This document shows, piece after piece, positions 19,738 to 27,871 of a stretch of DNA of 64,000 nt (its first letter is position 1; each line of letters starts with the position of its first letter). The notes under the pieces were generated by a model. That model did no database searches and was not told the origin of the DNA. It worked only from the letters and a program-made list of their open reading frames with translations. The translations under genes and the position numbers were made by a program. The stretch spans positions 1,276,001 to 1,340,000 of the forward strand of contig NZ_CP076538.1 of NCBI RefSeq assembly GCF_018885265.1, written 5' to 3'. This DNA is from Amycolatopsis aidingensis (GTDB taxonomy: Bacteria > Actinomycetota > Actinomycetes > Mycobacteriales > Pseudonocardiaceae).

Positions 19738-19842
19738 CGTTGATTGGTAGCGGATCGTAAGTCGGACCGTGGTTGGGGTGCCAGGATATTTCGGGTAGTT
19801 CAGAACTCCCCGCCCTGGATTCGTCATCCGCTATCATCACTT

Positions 19843-20802
19843 ATGAGCAGCTGGGGGCGGATCTTGACACGCTTCGAGAAACTGGGCACGGATGTCCTGT
19901 CCGTGGACGGCGCCGGCCTTGATATATCCGACGAACGGATCAGTGAACTGCTCCTTGCCGCGGGAGCGATCGAGTTCGATGTAGTAACCCTCGATGTCGA
20001 ACGCTTCAAGGCATTCAAAGAACAGCTGATCCGCAGGCCGGCCGAGTACGGCGAGGCCGCAACGCCCCGCACGGCTTTCGCCGAGGGAGTCTGGTCCGCC
20101 ACCGACCTGCCTGGTTCCCAGGCCATCGAACCGCACAACGAGAGTTCCTATCGGCAGGCCTGGCCGGGACGAATCCTCTTCGGCTGTGTGCAGGCACCGG
20201 AGACGGGCGGCCAGACGACCCTGACCGACGTACAGGGCGTACTTGCCGTCCTGCCAAGGAACCTGGTCGAGGAGTTCCAGGAGCGGGACTGGCTGCTGGT
20301 CCGGAACTACCAGTCCGGGCTCGGGCGTACCTGGCAGGATGCCTTCTCCTGCAACGCACCGGATGATGTGCACCGATACTGCCGCGCCAACGAGATCGAC
20401 GTCGAGTGGCCGGCGGACGATGTGCTTCGCACCAGGCAGGTCCGCCCCGCGCTGGCGAGACATCCGGTCACCGGCGCCGAGCTCTGGTTCAACCACATCG
20501 TGTTCTGGCACGCGTCCTCCCTCGCACCGCACGTCAGGGAGTACCTGGAGGCCGAGTTCGGCACGGAAGGTCTTCCGTTCGCGACCTACTACGGGGACGG
20601 CGGAGTCATCCCCGATGTGGTCGTCGCCGAGATTCGCGAGGCATACCGCCGTAACACGATCGAGTACAGCTGGCGAGAGGGCATGCTCATGTTGCTGGAC
20701 AACATGCGTGTTGCCCATGGACGGCTGCCCTTCACCGGCCCACGCAAGATCCTTGTCGGGATGGGCGACGAGATCGAACGGCAGACGGCCCGCGTCGCGT
20801 GA
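19843..20802 (+). CDS. TauD/SyrP-like Fe(II)/2-oxoglutarate dioxygenase
   Basis: Non-haem iron oxygenase of about 319 aa. The iron triad is of the HxE...H kind: EPHNESSY supplies the first His and Glu, and DNMRVAHGRLPF the distal His, with a 2-oxoglutarate arginine in GPRKILVG. SyrP-type members hydroxylate the beta-carbon of amino acids bound to NRPS carrier domains. The ATG at 19843 has no obvious ribosome-binding site; a TTG at 19864 (reading LTRFEKLG) with GGGGGCGG upstream is a real alternative. First gene of the operon with MbtH, amidinotransferase, NRPS and SpoU-2, so it probably hydroxylates a residue of this peptide. Confidence 0.85.
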   Translation: MSSWGRILTRFEKLGTDVLSVDGAGLDISDERISELLLAAGAIEFDVVTLDVERFKAFKEQLIRRPAEYGEAATPRTAFAEGVWSATDLPGSQAIEPHNESSYRQAWPGRILFGCVQAPETGGQTTLTDVQGVLAVLPRNLVEEFQERDWLLVRNYQSGLGRTWQDAFSCNAPDDVHRYCRANEIDVEWPADDVLRTRQVRPALARHPVTGAELWFNHIVFWHASSLAPHVREYLEAEFGTEGLPFATYYGDGGVIPDVVVAEIREAYRRNTIEYSWREGMLMLLDNMRVAHGRLPFTGPRKILVGMGDEIERQTARVA

Positions 20803-20858
20803 CGGACTGAACCGCTCGCCGCCGTCCAGGTGATCCGAACCGACCAAGGAAGGCAGGC

Positions 20859-21062
20859 ATGGCAGAGAACGACGACCGCTACTTCATCGTGCGCAACCAT
20901 GAGGACCAGTACTCGATCTGGCGCGCGGGCCGGGAGATCCCCGCGGGATGGGAACCGGTAGGCGACCCGGCCACTCGGTCCGACTGCCTGGACCGGATCG
21001 CCGAGCTGTGGACGGACATGCGGCCGGCAAGCCTGCGAGCCTTCATGGCCCAGCAGACTTGA
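20859..21062 (+). CDS. MbtH-like protein
   Basis: NRPS accessory protein of 67 aa that binds and activates adenylation domains. The family signature is visible as NHEDQYSIWRAGREIPAGWE, then CLDRIAELWTDMRPASLR. The ATG follows AAGGAAGG. It is the only MbtH gene in the cluster, so it may serve several of the four adenylation domains, including the two free-standing ones. Confidence 0.95.
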   Translation: MAENDDRYFIVRNHEDQYSIWRAGREIPAGWEPVGDPATRSDCLDRIAELWTDMRPASLRAFMAQQT

Positions 21063-21201
21063 GAACCTGTTTCGCTGACGGCAAGGCACGGCTGTAGCAG
21101 CTGACGCCGGAGATCCCCGAACACACGCATTGGGCGGATGTATGACCGCCGAGTGCGGCGACGCGCCCTGTGTCGGTACACCTGACCAATGGAGAATCGA
21201 A

Positions 21202-22290
21202 ATGCGTGGATCAGAGGTCGCTGCCGAGCCGGAGTGCCCGGTCAGGTCCTACAACGAATGGGATCCGCTGGAGGAGGTGATCGTCGGCATCGTCGACGGT
21301 GCGCATTTCCCTCCGTGGCATGTTGCGGTCGGCGCGCCGCTGTCACCGCAGCAGCGCGCCGTGTTCCGGGAACGTGCCGGGCAGCCGTTCCCAGCCGACG
21401 AGATCGCCGCCGCGCGGGACGAGCTCGACCAGCTGGTCGCCGTGCTGGAAGGTGAAGGAGTCAAGGTCCGCAGGCCGGAGCCGCGCGATCACGGCCAGTC
21501 CTACGGCGCACCAGGCTGGTCGAGTACCGGCCTGTACGACGCGATGCCGCGGGATCTGCTGCTGGTCGTCGGTGAGGACGTCATCGAGGCGCCGATGGCC
21601 TGGCGGTCGCGGCACCACGCGGCCTCGGCGTACCGGCCGCTGCTCAAGGAGTACTTCCGGCAGGGAGCCAGCTGGAGCAGCCCGCCCAAGCCCGAGCTTC
21701 CCGACGAGCTGTACGTCGCCGACTGGACAGACCAACCGGAGGGGGAGCCGTTCCGCTCGGTGATCACCGAGTTCGAACCCACCTTCGACGCGGCCGACTT
21801 CATCCGGTGCGGCCGGGACATCTTCGCCCAGCGCAGCCATGTCACCAACGCGATGGGCATCGAGTGGGTCCGCAGGCACCTGGGCGGGCAGTACCAGGTG
21901 CACGAGCTGACCCTTGCCGACGATCACCCCATGCACATCGACGCGAGCCTGATGCCGCTCGCTCCTGGCAAGCTGCTGATCCACCCGGACCGGGTGCCGG
22001 AGGTGCCGAAGATATTCAAGGACTGGGAGGTGCGAACGGCGCCGCGGCCGGTGATCCCGGACGGGCATCCGCTTTACATGACCAGCAAGTGGATAAACAT
22101 GAACGTGCTGATGATCGATGAGGAGCGGATGGTGGTGGAGGCACAGGACGAGCCGATGCGCCGCCTTGCCGAGAGCTGGGGAATGACCGCGATTCCGTGC
22201 CCGTTCCGGAATTTCAACAGCTTCGGTGGGTCGTTCCATTGCGCCACCGTCGACGTACGGCGACGCGGTAGCCTGCGTTCTTATTTCTGA
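21202..22290 (+). CDS. Arginine:glycine-type amidinotransferase
   Basis: Enzyme of 362 aa in the glycine amidinotransferase (GATM/CyrA/StrB) family, which moves the amidino group of arginine onto an acceptor amine to make a guanidine. Family landmarks: SYNEWDPLEEVIVG, the catalytic aspartate in TFDAADFIRCGRDIF, the histidine in HPMHIDASLMPL and the nucleophilic cysteine in GGSFHCATVD. The ATG at 21202 has GGAGA 6 bp upstream. Its stop is 16 bp before the NRPS start. The product probably carries a guanidine, either built into a precursor before activation or added as tailoring; the acceptor amine is unknown. Confidence 0.9.
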   Translation: MRGSEVAAEPECPVRSYNEWDPLEEVIVGIVDGAHFPPWHVAVGAPLSPQQRAVFRERAGQPFPADEIAAARDELDQLVAVLEGEGVKVRRPEPRDHGQSYGAPGWSSTGLYDAMPRDLLLVVGEDVIEAPMAWRSRHHAASAYRPLLKEYFRQGASWSSPPKPELPDELYVADWTDQPEGEPFRSVITEFEPTFDAADFIRCGRDIFAQRSHVTNAMGIEWVRRHLGGQYQVHELTLADDHPMHIDASLMPLAPGKLLIHPDRVPEVPKIFKDWEVRTAPRPVIPDGHPLYMTSKWINMNVLMIDEERMVVEAQDEPMRRLAESWGMTAIPCPFRNFNSFGGSFHCATVDVRRRGSLRSYF

Positions 22291-22306
22291 TCCGGAGGTA
22301 GGAGAT

Positions 22307-25300
22307 TTGATACCCGGTCGCTGCGTTCATCACCTCGTCGAGGCACAGGTTTCGCGGACGCCGCATGCCGTTGCGGTCGTCTGGGACGGCGGCACTCTCA
22401 CCTACCGCGAGCTCGACGAACGGGCCGGTCGGCTCGCCAACCTGCTGGCCGCCCGTGGAGTCCGGCCGGAGCGCCTGGTCGGCGTCGTCATGGAGCCTTC
22501 GCCGCTGCTGCTGGTCGCGATGCTGGCGGTGTGGAAGGCGGGTGGTGTGTACGTGCCCATCGATCCGTCCCTGCCCCGCGACGCCGCCGAGGCCATGCTC
22601 GCCGACGCCGGAGTCACCGTCCTCGTCCGGAACGGGCCTGCCGCCGTGGACCCGCCGGACCTGCCCGTGCTGGACCTGGACGGGCTCGACCTTTCCGATC
22701 AGCCGACGGCGGGTCCGGAGCCCGCCATCGACCCGGCCAATCTCGCCTACTGCGTGTTCACCTCGGGCTCGACCGGCAAACCCAAGCCGGTCGCCGTCGC
22801 GCACGCCAGCTTCGCCAACCACGGCGTTTCGCTGCGCGACGAGCTGAGGCTGGGGCCGCGGGACCGGGTCCTCCAGTCCACCGCGATCGCCTTCGACGCC
22901 GCGCTGGAAGAGATCCTGCCGGCATGGCTCGCCGGGGGCGCGGTCGTCATGCCCGACCAGCGCCAGTTCACCAGCAGGGAGTTCACCGATCTGATCGACC
23001 GGCTCGGGGTGACGATGGTGAGCCTGCCCAGCGCCTACTGGCACCAGTGGGTGGACGACCTGACCTCCGGGCTGGTCCGCCTCCCTGCCTGCCTGCGGAT
23101 CGTCTTCATCGGTGGCGACAAGATTCTCGTCGAGAAGCTCGCCGCCTGGTCCCGTGTCCCCGGCGCGGAGGCGATCGACTGGGTCTCCGACTACGGACCG
23201 ACGGAAACCACGATCAGCGTGGCGCTGCACCGCCCGGACGGCCTCGCCGGGTCCGGCCCTGAGGTCTCCGACTACGCGCTGGTGCCGATCGGCCACTCCT
23301 TCGCGGGCTGTTCCATCTACATCCTCGACACCGACCTGCGACCGGTCCCGGACGACACCCCGGGAGACCTCTGGATCGGCGGCCCACCGCTGGCCCGCGG
23401 CTACCACGCCGCCCCCGCCGCCACCGCCGATCGCTTCCTCCCCGATCCCCAGGGCCCTCCCGGCGCGCGGATGTACCGCACCGGCGACCGCGGCAGCCGC
23501 AGGCCCGACGGGACCCTGGTCTTCCTCGGACGCTCCGACCGCCAGGTCAAGGTCCGCGGCTACCGCGTCGAACCCGGCCAGGTGGAGAGCGCCGTGCATC
23601 ACTGCGCCGGGGTCAGGGACGCGGTCGTCCTCGCCACCGAGGATCCGCCGTTCGGCTCCCGCCTTGTCGCCTACGTCGAGGCCGAGCCCGGCGTGTCCGA
23701 GGCCGCGATCCGCGCCGACCTCACAGGCAGGCTGCCCGAGGTGATGGTGCCGCAGGCCATCGTGCTGCTGGATCGCATCCCGCGTTCGCCGCTGAACGGC
23801 AAGGCGGCCCGCTCCTTGCTTCCGCCGGTCGCGCCCACCCGGGCGGGCCGCACCGGCGAAGCCGGGATGACGACGCTGGAGCGCGTCCTCGCCACCCTCG
23901 CCGGTGAGGTGCTCGACGGTCGGCCGATCGGTCGTGACGAGGACTTCTTCGCGGCCGGAGGAGACTCCTTGCGGGGTTTTCAGCTGCTCAGCCGGGTGGC
24001 CGAGGTGACGGGTGTGGCGTTGACCTTCGCCCAGTTGCGGGCCGCTCCGCAGGTTGCCCGGATCGCGGCACTGGTACAGCGTGAGCACGGCCGCGGCGCG
24101 GCAGACGGCGCGGTCGTACCCACCGGCGAGCACGGCGACCGGCAACCGGCCTCCCGCGGGCAGCAGGCCCTGTGGTTCCTGGACCGGGTGCATCGGGGCG
24201 CGCCGACCTACGTGATCCCGGTCTGCTACCGGATCCGGGGTCCGCTCGACCTCGACCGTCTGGATGCCGCGCTGACCGAGATCGTGGCCCGCCACGAGGC
24301 GCTGCGCACCGTGCTCGAGCATCAGGGCGGCAAGGTATGGCAGCGGATCCGGCCCGCGGGCCCGGTGCGTACCGCGGTGACCTCCGTCGCCGACCTCGAC
24401 GAGGCCCACCGCCTTGCCGAGCAGGAGGCCGGGCGCCCGTTCGACCTGAGCACGGGCCCGTTGCTGCGGTCGGCCTGCTTCCGGGTCGGCGCCGAGGAAC
24501 ACCTGTGGCTGCTCGACGTGCATCACGCGGTGTTCGACGACTGGTCGCTCGCGGTGTTCTGGCGCGAGCTGGTCGCGCTCTACAACGGCGGGTCGCTGCC
24601 AGCGCCCGCCACCCAGTACGCCGACTACTCCGCCTGGCAGGAACGCTGGTTGCAGAGCGCGGACGCGGACCAGCAGCGGGCCTACTGGCGGGCACGGCTC
24701 GCCGGGGATCTACCGGGCATCGAGCTGGGCTCCCGGCACGAAACGGGGGGACGGGTCGGCACCGAGGGGTTCGCGGTGCGACTGCCGCCGGCCGCCGTCG
24801 ATCCGGCCGCCGTCGAGCGGGTCGCCCGCGCACAGGGGACCACCGCCTTCGCGGTGCTGCTCGCCGCCTTCTTCATGACGCTGCGCCGGACGGGCGATGT
24901 GGACGAGGCGGTGATCGGCGTGCCGGTGGCATGCCGGAATCGGCCGGGCACCGAGGACCTGATCGGCTACCTGGTCAACACGGTCGCGCTGCGGATGCGG
25001 TTCACCGAGGGTATGCGCTTCGGCGAGCTGATCGCGCGCACCGACGAGGCACTGGCGGAAGCGCTGACCAACCAGGACCTGCCGTTCGCCGACGCGGTGG
25101 AGGGCCTGGCGCGGCGCGGCGGTGGGGAGAACCCGCTGTTCCAGGCCATGTTCGCCTTCCAGTCCACCCCGATGGACGACTGCGGCGACATCGAGGGCCT
25201 GGACATCGAGGAGCGGTTCGTCCACTCGGGTACCGCGAAGGTCCCGCTGACCTGGACCATGCGGCAGCACGCCGCCGGGCTGGCAGGCGAGATCGAGTAC

Positions 25301-25447
25301 GCCGCCGACCGCTTCGACCGGACCTCGGCACGCCGCTGGCAGGACGCCCTGCTGGCCTTGCTCACCGCCGGCCTTGCCGACCCCGACGCGCCGATCGACG
25401 AGCTGCCGCTGCCGTCTCCCGAACAGGCCGCCGAGCTCGTGGGGTGA
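22307..25447 (+). CDS. NRPS, domains A-PCP-C
   Basis: Assembly-line protein of 1046 aa. The A domain (about 10-500) has FTSGSTGKPK, DYGPTETT and YRTGDRGSRRPDG, with pocket residues read by alignment to GrsA as D, A, E, S, F, G, D, I, S (positions 235-331). The first four equal the lysine-type code I recall for bacitracin synthetase, so a basic residue is predicted. The PCP attaches phosphopantetheine at Ser554 (FFAAGGDSL). The C domain (about 590-1030) has HHAVFDD (739-745), with the final glycine of HHxxxDG replaced by Asp. The TTG start (22307) lies 8 bp after GGAGG and fits better than in-frame codons inside the preceding gene. Ending in C, it must pass its chain to a carrier on another protein. 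Confidence 0.9.
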   Translation: MIPGRCVHHLVEAQVSRTPHAVAVVWDGGTLTYRELDERAGRLANLLAARGVRPERLVGVVMEPSPLLLVAMLAVWKAGGVYVPIDPSLPRDAAEAMLADAGVTVLVRNGPAAVDPPDLPVLDLDGLDLSDQPTAGPEPAIDPANLAYCVFTSGSTGKPKPVAVAHASFANHGVSLRDELRLGPRDRVLQSTAIAFDAALEEILPAWLAGGAVVMPDQRQFTSREFTDLIDRLGVTMVSLPSAYWHQWVDDLTSGLVRLPACLRIVFIGGDKILVEKLAAWSRVPGAEAIDWVSDYGPTETTISVALHRPDGLAGSGPEVSDYALVPIGHSFAGCSIYILDTDLRPVPDDTPGDLWIGGPPLARGYHAAPAATADRFLPDPQGPPGARMYRTGDRGSRRPDGTLVFLGRSDRQVKVRGYRVEPGQVESAVHHCAGVRDAVVLATEDPPFGSRLVAYVEAEPGVSEAAIRADLTGRLPEVMVPQAIVLLDRIPRSPLNGKAARSLLPPVAPTRAGRTGEAGMTTLERVLATLAGEVLDGRPIGRDEDFFAAGGDSLRGFQLLSRVAEVTGVALTFAQLRAAPQVARIAALVQREHGRGAADGAVVPTGEHGDRQPASRGQQALWFLDRVHRGAPTYVIPVCYRIRGPLDLDRLDAALTEIVARHEALRTVLEHQGGKVWQRIRPAGPVRTAVTSVADLDEAHRLAEQEAGRPFDLSTGPLLRSACFRVGAEEHLWLLDVHHAVFDDWSLAVFWRELVALYNGGSLPAPATQYADYSAWQERWLQSADADQQRAYWRARLAGDLPGIELGSRHETGGRVGTEGFAVRLPPAAVDPAAVERVARAQGTTAFAVLLAAFFMTLRRTGDVDEAVIGVPVACRNRPGTEDLIGYLVNTVALRMRFTEGMRFGELIARTDEALAEALTNQDLPFADAVEGLARRGGGENPLFQAMFAFQSTPMDDCGDIEGLDIEERFVHSGTAKVPLTWTMRQHAAGLAGEIEYAADRFDRTSARRWQDALLALLTAGLADPDAPIDELPLPSPEQAAELVG

Positions 25448-25518
25448 TCACCGGGGACACCGTCCGGGTACCCTGGCGGGGTTGGCGACGCGAAGGCCGG
25501 GTCGCCGTGGAGAACCCC

Positions 25519-26406
25519 ATGACAGACACGATCAGCAGCGCGGCCAACCCGCTCGCGAAGCGGGTGAGGCTACTCGGCGACCGGAAACACCGGCGCCGCG
25601 CGGGTGCGTTCGTGGTCGAGGGCCTCCAGCCGGTGTGGTGCGCCGTCGAGGCAGGCTGGGAGATCGAAACGCTGATCGTCGCTCCCACCTTGCTGACGGG
25701 CCCGGCGGCGCTGCGCATGGTCGAGGAACAGGAACAAGCGGGTGTGCCGGTGGCGCGGCTCAGCGCGGACCTGTTCAAACGGCTCTTCGACCGGGACGGG
25801 CCCGCCGGCCTCGCGGCCATCGTGCGAAGCCGGACCGGCGGCCTTTCCACCCTTGAGGTCCACCCCGGCGCGGTCTTCGTCGCACTGCACCGGATCGCCA
25901 ATCCGGGCAATCTCGGCACGATCATCCGCACCGTGGACGCGGTGGGCGGAGCGGGCGTCATCCTGGTCGGGGACACGGTGGACGCCTTCTCGCCTGCCGC
26001 GGTCAAGGCCAGCATGGGTTCGCTCTTCGCCGTTGACGTGGTGCACACGCCCGGCACCGGCGAGTTCTTGTCCTGGGCCGCGGAGCGGGGTGTCGCCGTT
26101 CTGGCCACATCGGGTGCCGCCGAGGACGACCACTGGAACGCTGGCTACGAACCCCCGCTCGCGTTCCTGCTCGGTAGCGAGCGGGAGGGCCTGCCGGAGG
26201 ACCTGCTGGCCGCCGCGTCCCGCAGGCTGCGCATCCCCATGGTCGGCACGGTGGACTCGCTGAACATCGGGGTGGCCGCCTCGATCCTGCTCTACGAAGC
26301 GCGGAGGTACCGCGAGAACAGCGCCGCCACAGCCGACCGGTCGAGTTTGCCCGATGGCGTCAGCGGCAGCCGATCGACCGGCAAGTACATCCGGGGAACC
26401 ATGTAG
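25519..26406 (+). CDS. SpoU/TrmH-family RNA 2'-O-ribose methyltransferase (2)
   Basis: Second SPOUT methylase of the cluster, 295 aa: N-terminal SSANPLAKRVRLLGDRKHRR and FVVEGLQPVW, then motif 1 NPGNLGTIIRTVDA, motif 2 FLLGSEREGLPE and motif 3 VDSLNIGVAASILLYEA. The ATG at 25519 uses GTGGAG as its ribosome-binding site; GTG at 25507 is an alternative. It is the last gene of the dioxygenase-NRPS operon. The family fold ends near residue 268; the last 25 or so residues lie antisense to the end of the convergent A-domain gene (115-bp overlap) and are probably not conserved. Likely self-resistance together with the first SpoU gene. Confidence 0.87.
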   Translation: MTDTISSAANPLAKRVRLLGDRKHRRRAGAFVVEGLQPVWCAVEAGWEIETLIVAPTLLTGPAALRMVEEQEQAGVPVARLSADLFKRLFDRDGPAGLAAIVRSRTGGLSTLEVHPGAVFVALHRIANPGNLGTIIRTVDAVGGAGVILVGDTVDAFSPAAVKASMGSLFAVDVVHTPGTGEFLSWAAERGVAVLATSGAAEDDHWNAGYEPPLAFLLGSEREGLPEDLLAAASRRLRIPMVGTVDSLNIGVAASILLYEARRYRENSAATADRSSLPDGVSGSRSTGKYIRGTM

Positions 26407-27833
26407 GCTGGCAAGATTGCCCGCAACCGCTCCTTGACCGAATCGGCCAGCGCGTCGGAACCGGGATCCACGCACACCAGGCAGGCGGCCAGTTCCGGGC
26501 CCGAGGCGGTTTCCACCACGCAGACGGCGCTGTCGAGTACTTCGGGGTGCGAGCCGATGGCGGTCTCGATCTCACGCAGCTCGATTCGGAACCCGCGGAT
26601 CTTGACCTGGTCGTCGTCGCGACCGAGATACTCGAGTTCGCCGTCGGGTAGCCGCCGCACCAGATCGCCCGTGCGGTAGCAACGGAGCATTCCGGAGTCC
26701 GGCCCGAAGGGCAGTTCGGCGAACCGCTCCTTGTTGAGGTCCTCGCGGTGCAGGTACCCGGTGGAAAGGCCCGGACCGGAGAGCCACAGTTCCCCTGGCG
26801 TGCCGTCCGGCACCGGCTTCCGCTCCGCGGTGAGAACGTGGACGCCGACATGCGGTAGCGGCCGTCCGATGGGGGAGGCCGAGCCGGACCGGAGTGTCTC
26901 GGCGTCGAGCACCTTGAAGGTGGAGTGCACGGTGTTCTCGGTGATCCCGTACATGTTGACCATCTCGGGGCCGTACGGGCCCGCTCCCTTGACGAAATCC
27001 CGGACGGTGTCGAGGTGCACGCTTTCGCCGCCGAAAACGACGTAGCGCAGTGGGAGTTCCGGATGACCGTTTTCGGCGTGTGCCTGCGCGGTGTAACGGA
27101 AGACCGATGGCACCTGGTTCAGGACGGTGATCCGCTGCTCTGCAAGGAACTCGATGAGCTCGGCGGATACCAGGACCGTTTGCCACGGGACGACGACGGC
27201 GGTCGCGCCGGTCGCCAGCGCGCCCCAGAGTTCCCATACCGAGAAGTCGAAGCAGAAGGAATGGAAGATCGCCCAGCGATCGTCCGCCGTGAAGGCGAAC
27301 CGGGGCAGCGCTCCCGCCAGCAAGGCGAGCACGTTGCCATGCGTGATCACACATCCCTTGGGTTTTCCGGTCGAGCCGCTGGTGTAGATGACGTAGGCGG
27401 TGGTGCCCGCCGAAGGTGCCTGCCCCGGCTCCCGTCGGGCCACCGGATCGGCGGCAGGCTCCGCCGGGTCGATCAGGCGCTGGTCCGACAGCCCGAGGCG
27501 GCCGGCAGCGGTCCGCGCGCCGACGATGAAGGAGAGCCGGGAGTCCTCGGCGATGAACCGGATCCGTTCCCGCGGATAGCTGAGGTCCAAGGGGACGTAG
27601 GCCGCGCCGTGCTTGAGGATCGCGAGCAGCCAGATGATCGTCTCCGCGTCGCGCTCGACCAGCAACCCGGTCAGGTCACCAGGGCGTACGCCCGCGGCGG
27701 CGAGCCGGTCGGCGGCCCGATCGGCGGCCCGATCCAGGTCGGCGTAGCTGAGCCGGACGCCTCCGGCGAGCAGGGCGGTGGCCTCGGGTGTCTCGGAAAC
27801 CCGAGAGTGCAGGAGTTCGACGAGAGATTCCAT
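26292..27833 (-). CDS. Free-standing NRPS adenylation domain, predicted threonine
   Basis: Single A domain of 513 aa. Core motifs: YVIYTSGSTGKPKG, SFCFDFSVWELWGAL, NMYGITENTVH, CYRTGDLVRRLPDG and the A10 lysine in LTPSGKLDRSAV. Pocket residues by alignment to GrsA are D, F, W, N, V, G, M, V, H, which apart from V for I is the well-known threonine code. The ATG at 27833 has AGGGGAA upstream; an ATG at 27875 overlapping the PKS stop as ATGA is an alternative. With no carrier of its own, it must charge in trans a PCP that lacks an A domain, such as the C-PCP protein of the same operon. Confidence 0.9.
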   Translation of the reverse strand: MESLVELLHSRVSETPEATALLAGGVRLSYADLDRAADRAADRLAAAGVRPGDLTGLLVERDAETIIWLLAILKHGAAYVPLDLSYPRERIRFIAEDSRLSFIVGARTAAGRLGLSDQRLIDPAEPAADPVARREPGQAPSAGTTAYVIYTSGSTGKPKGCVITHGNVLALLAGALPRFAFTADDRWAIFHSFCFDFSVWELWGALATGATAVVVPWQTVLVSAELIEFLAEQRITVLNQVPSVFRYTAQAHAENGHPELPLRYVVFGGESVHLDTVRDFVKGAGPYGPEMVNMYGITENTVHSTFKVLDAETLRSGSASPIGRPLPHVGVHVLTAERKPVPDGTPGELWLSGPGLSTGYLHREDLNKERFAELPFGPDSGMLRCYRTGDLVRRLPDGELEYLGRDDDQVKIRGFRIELREIETAIGSHPEVLDSAVCVVETASGPELAACLVCVDPGSDALADSVKERLRAILPAYMVPRMYLPVDRLPLTPSGKLDRSAVAALFSRYLRAS

Positions 27834-27871
27834 GGTTCCCCTGTCGTTCCGCGGAATCCGGGTGGATGCCC

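Noticed and set aside
22214..24526. 770-codon minus-strand open frame
   Set aside because: Antisense to the A-PCP-C NRPS, with no recognisable domains.
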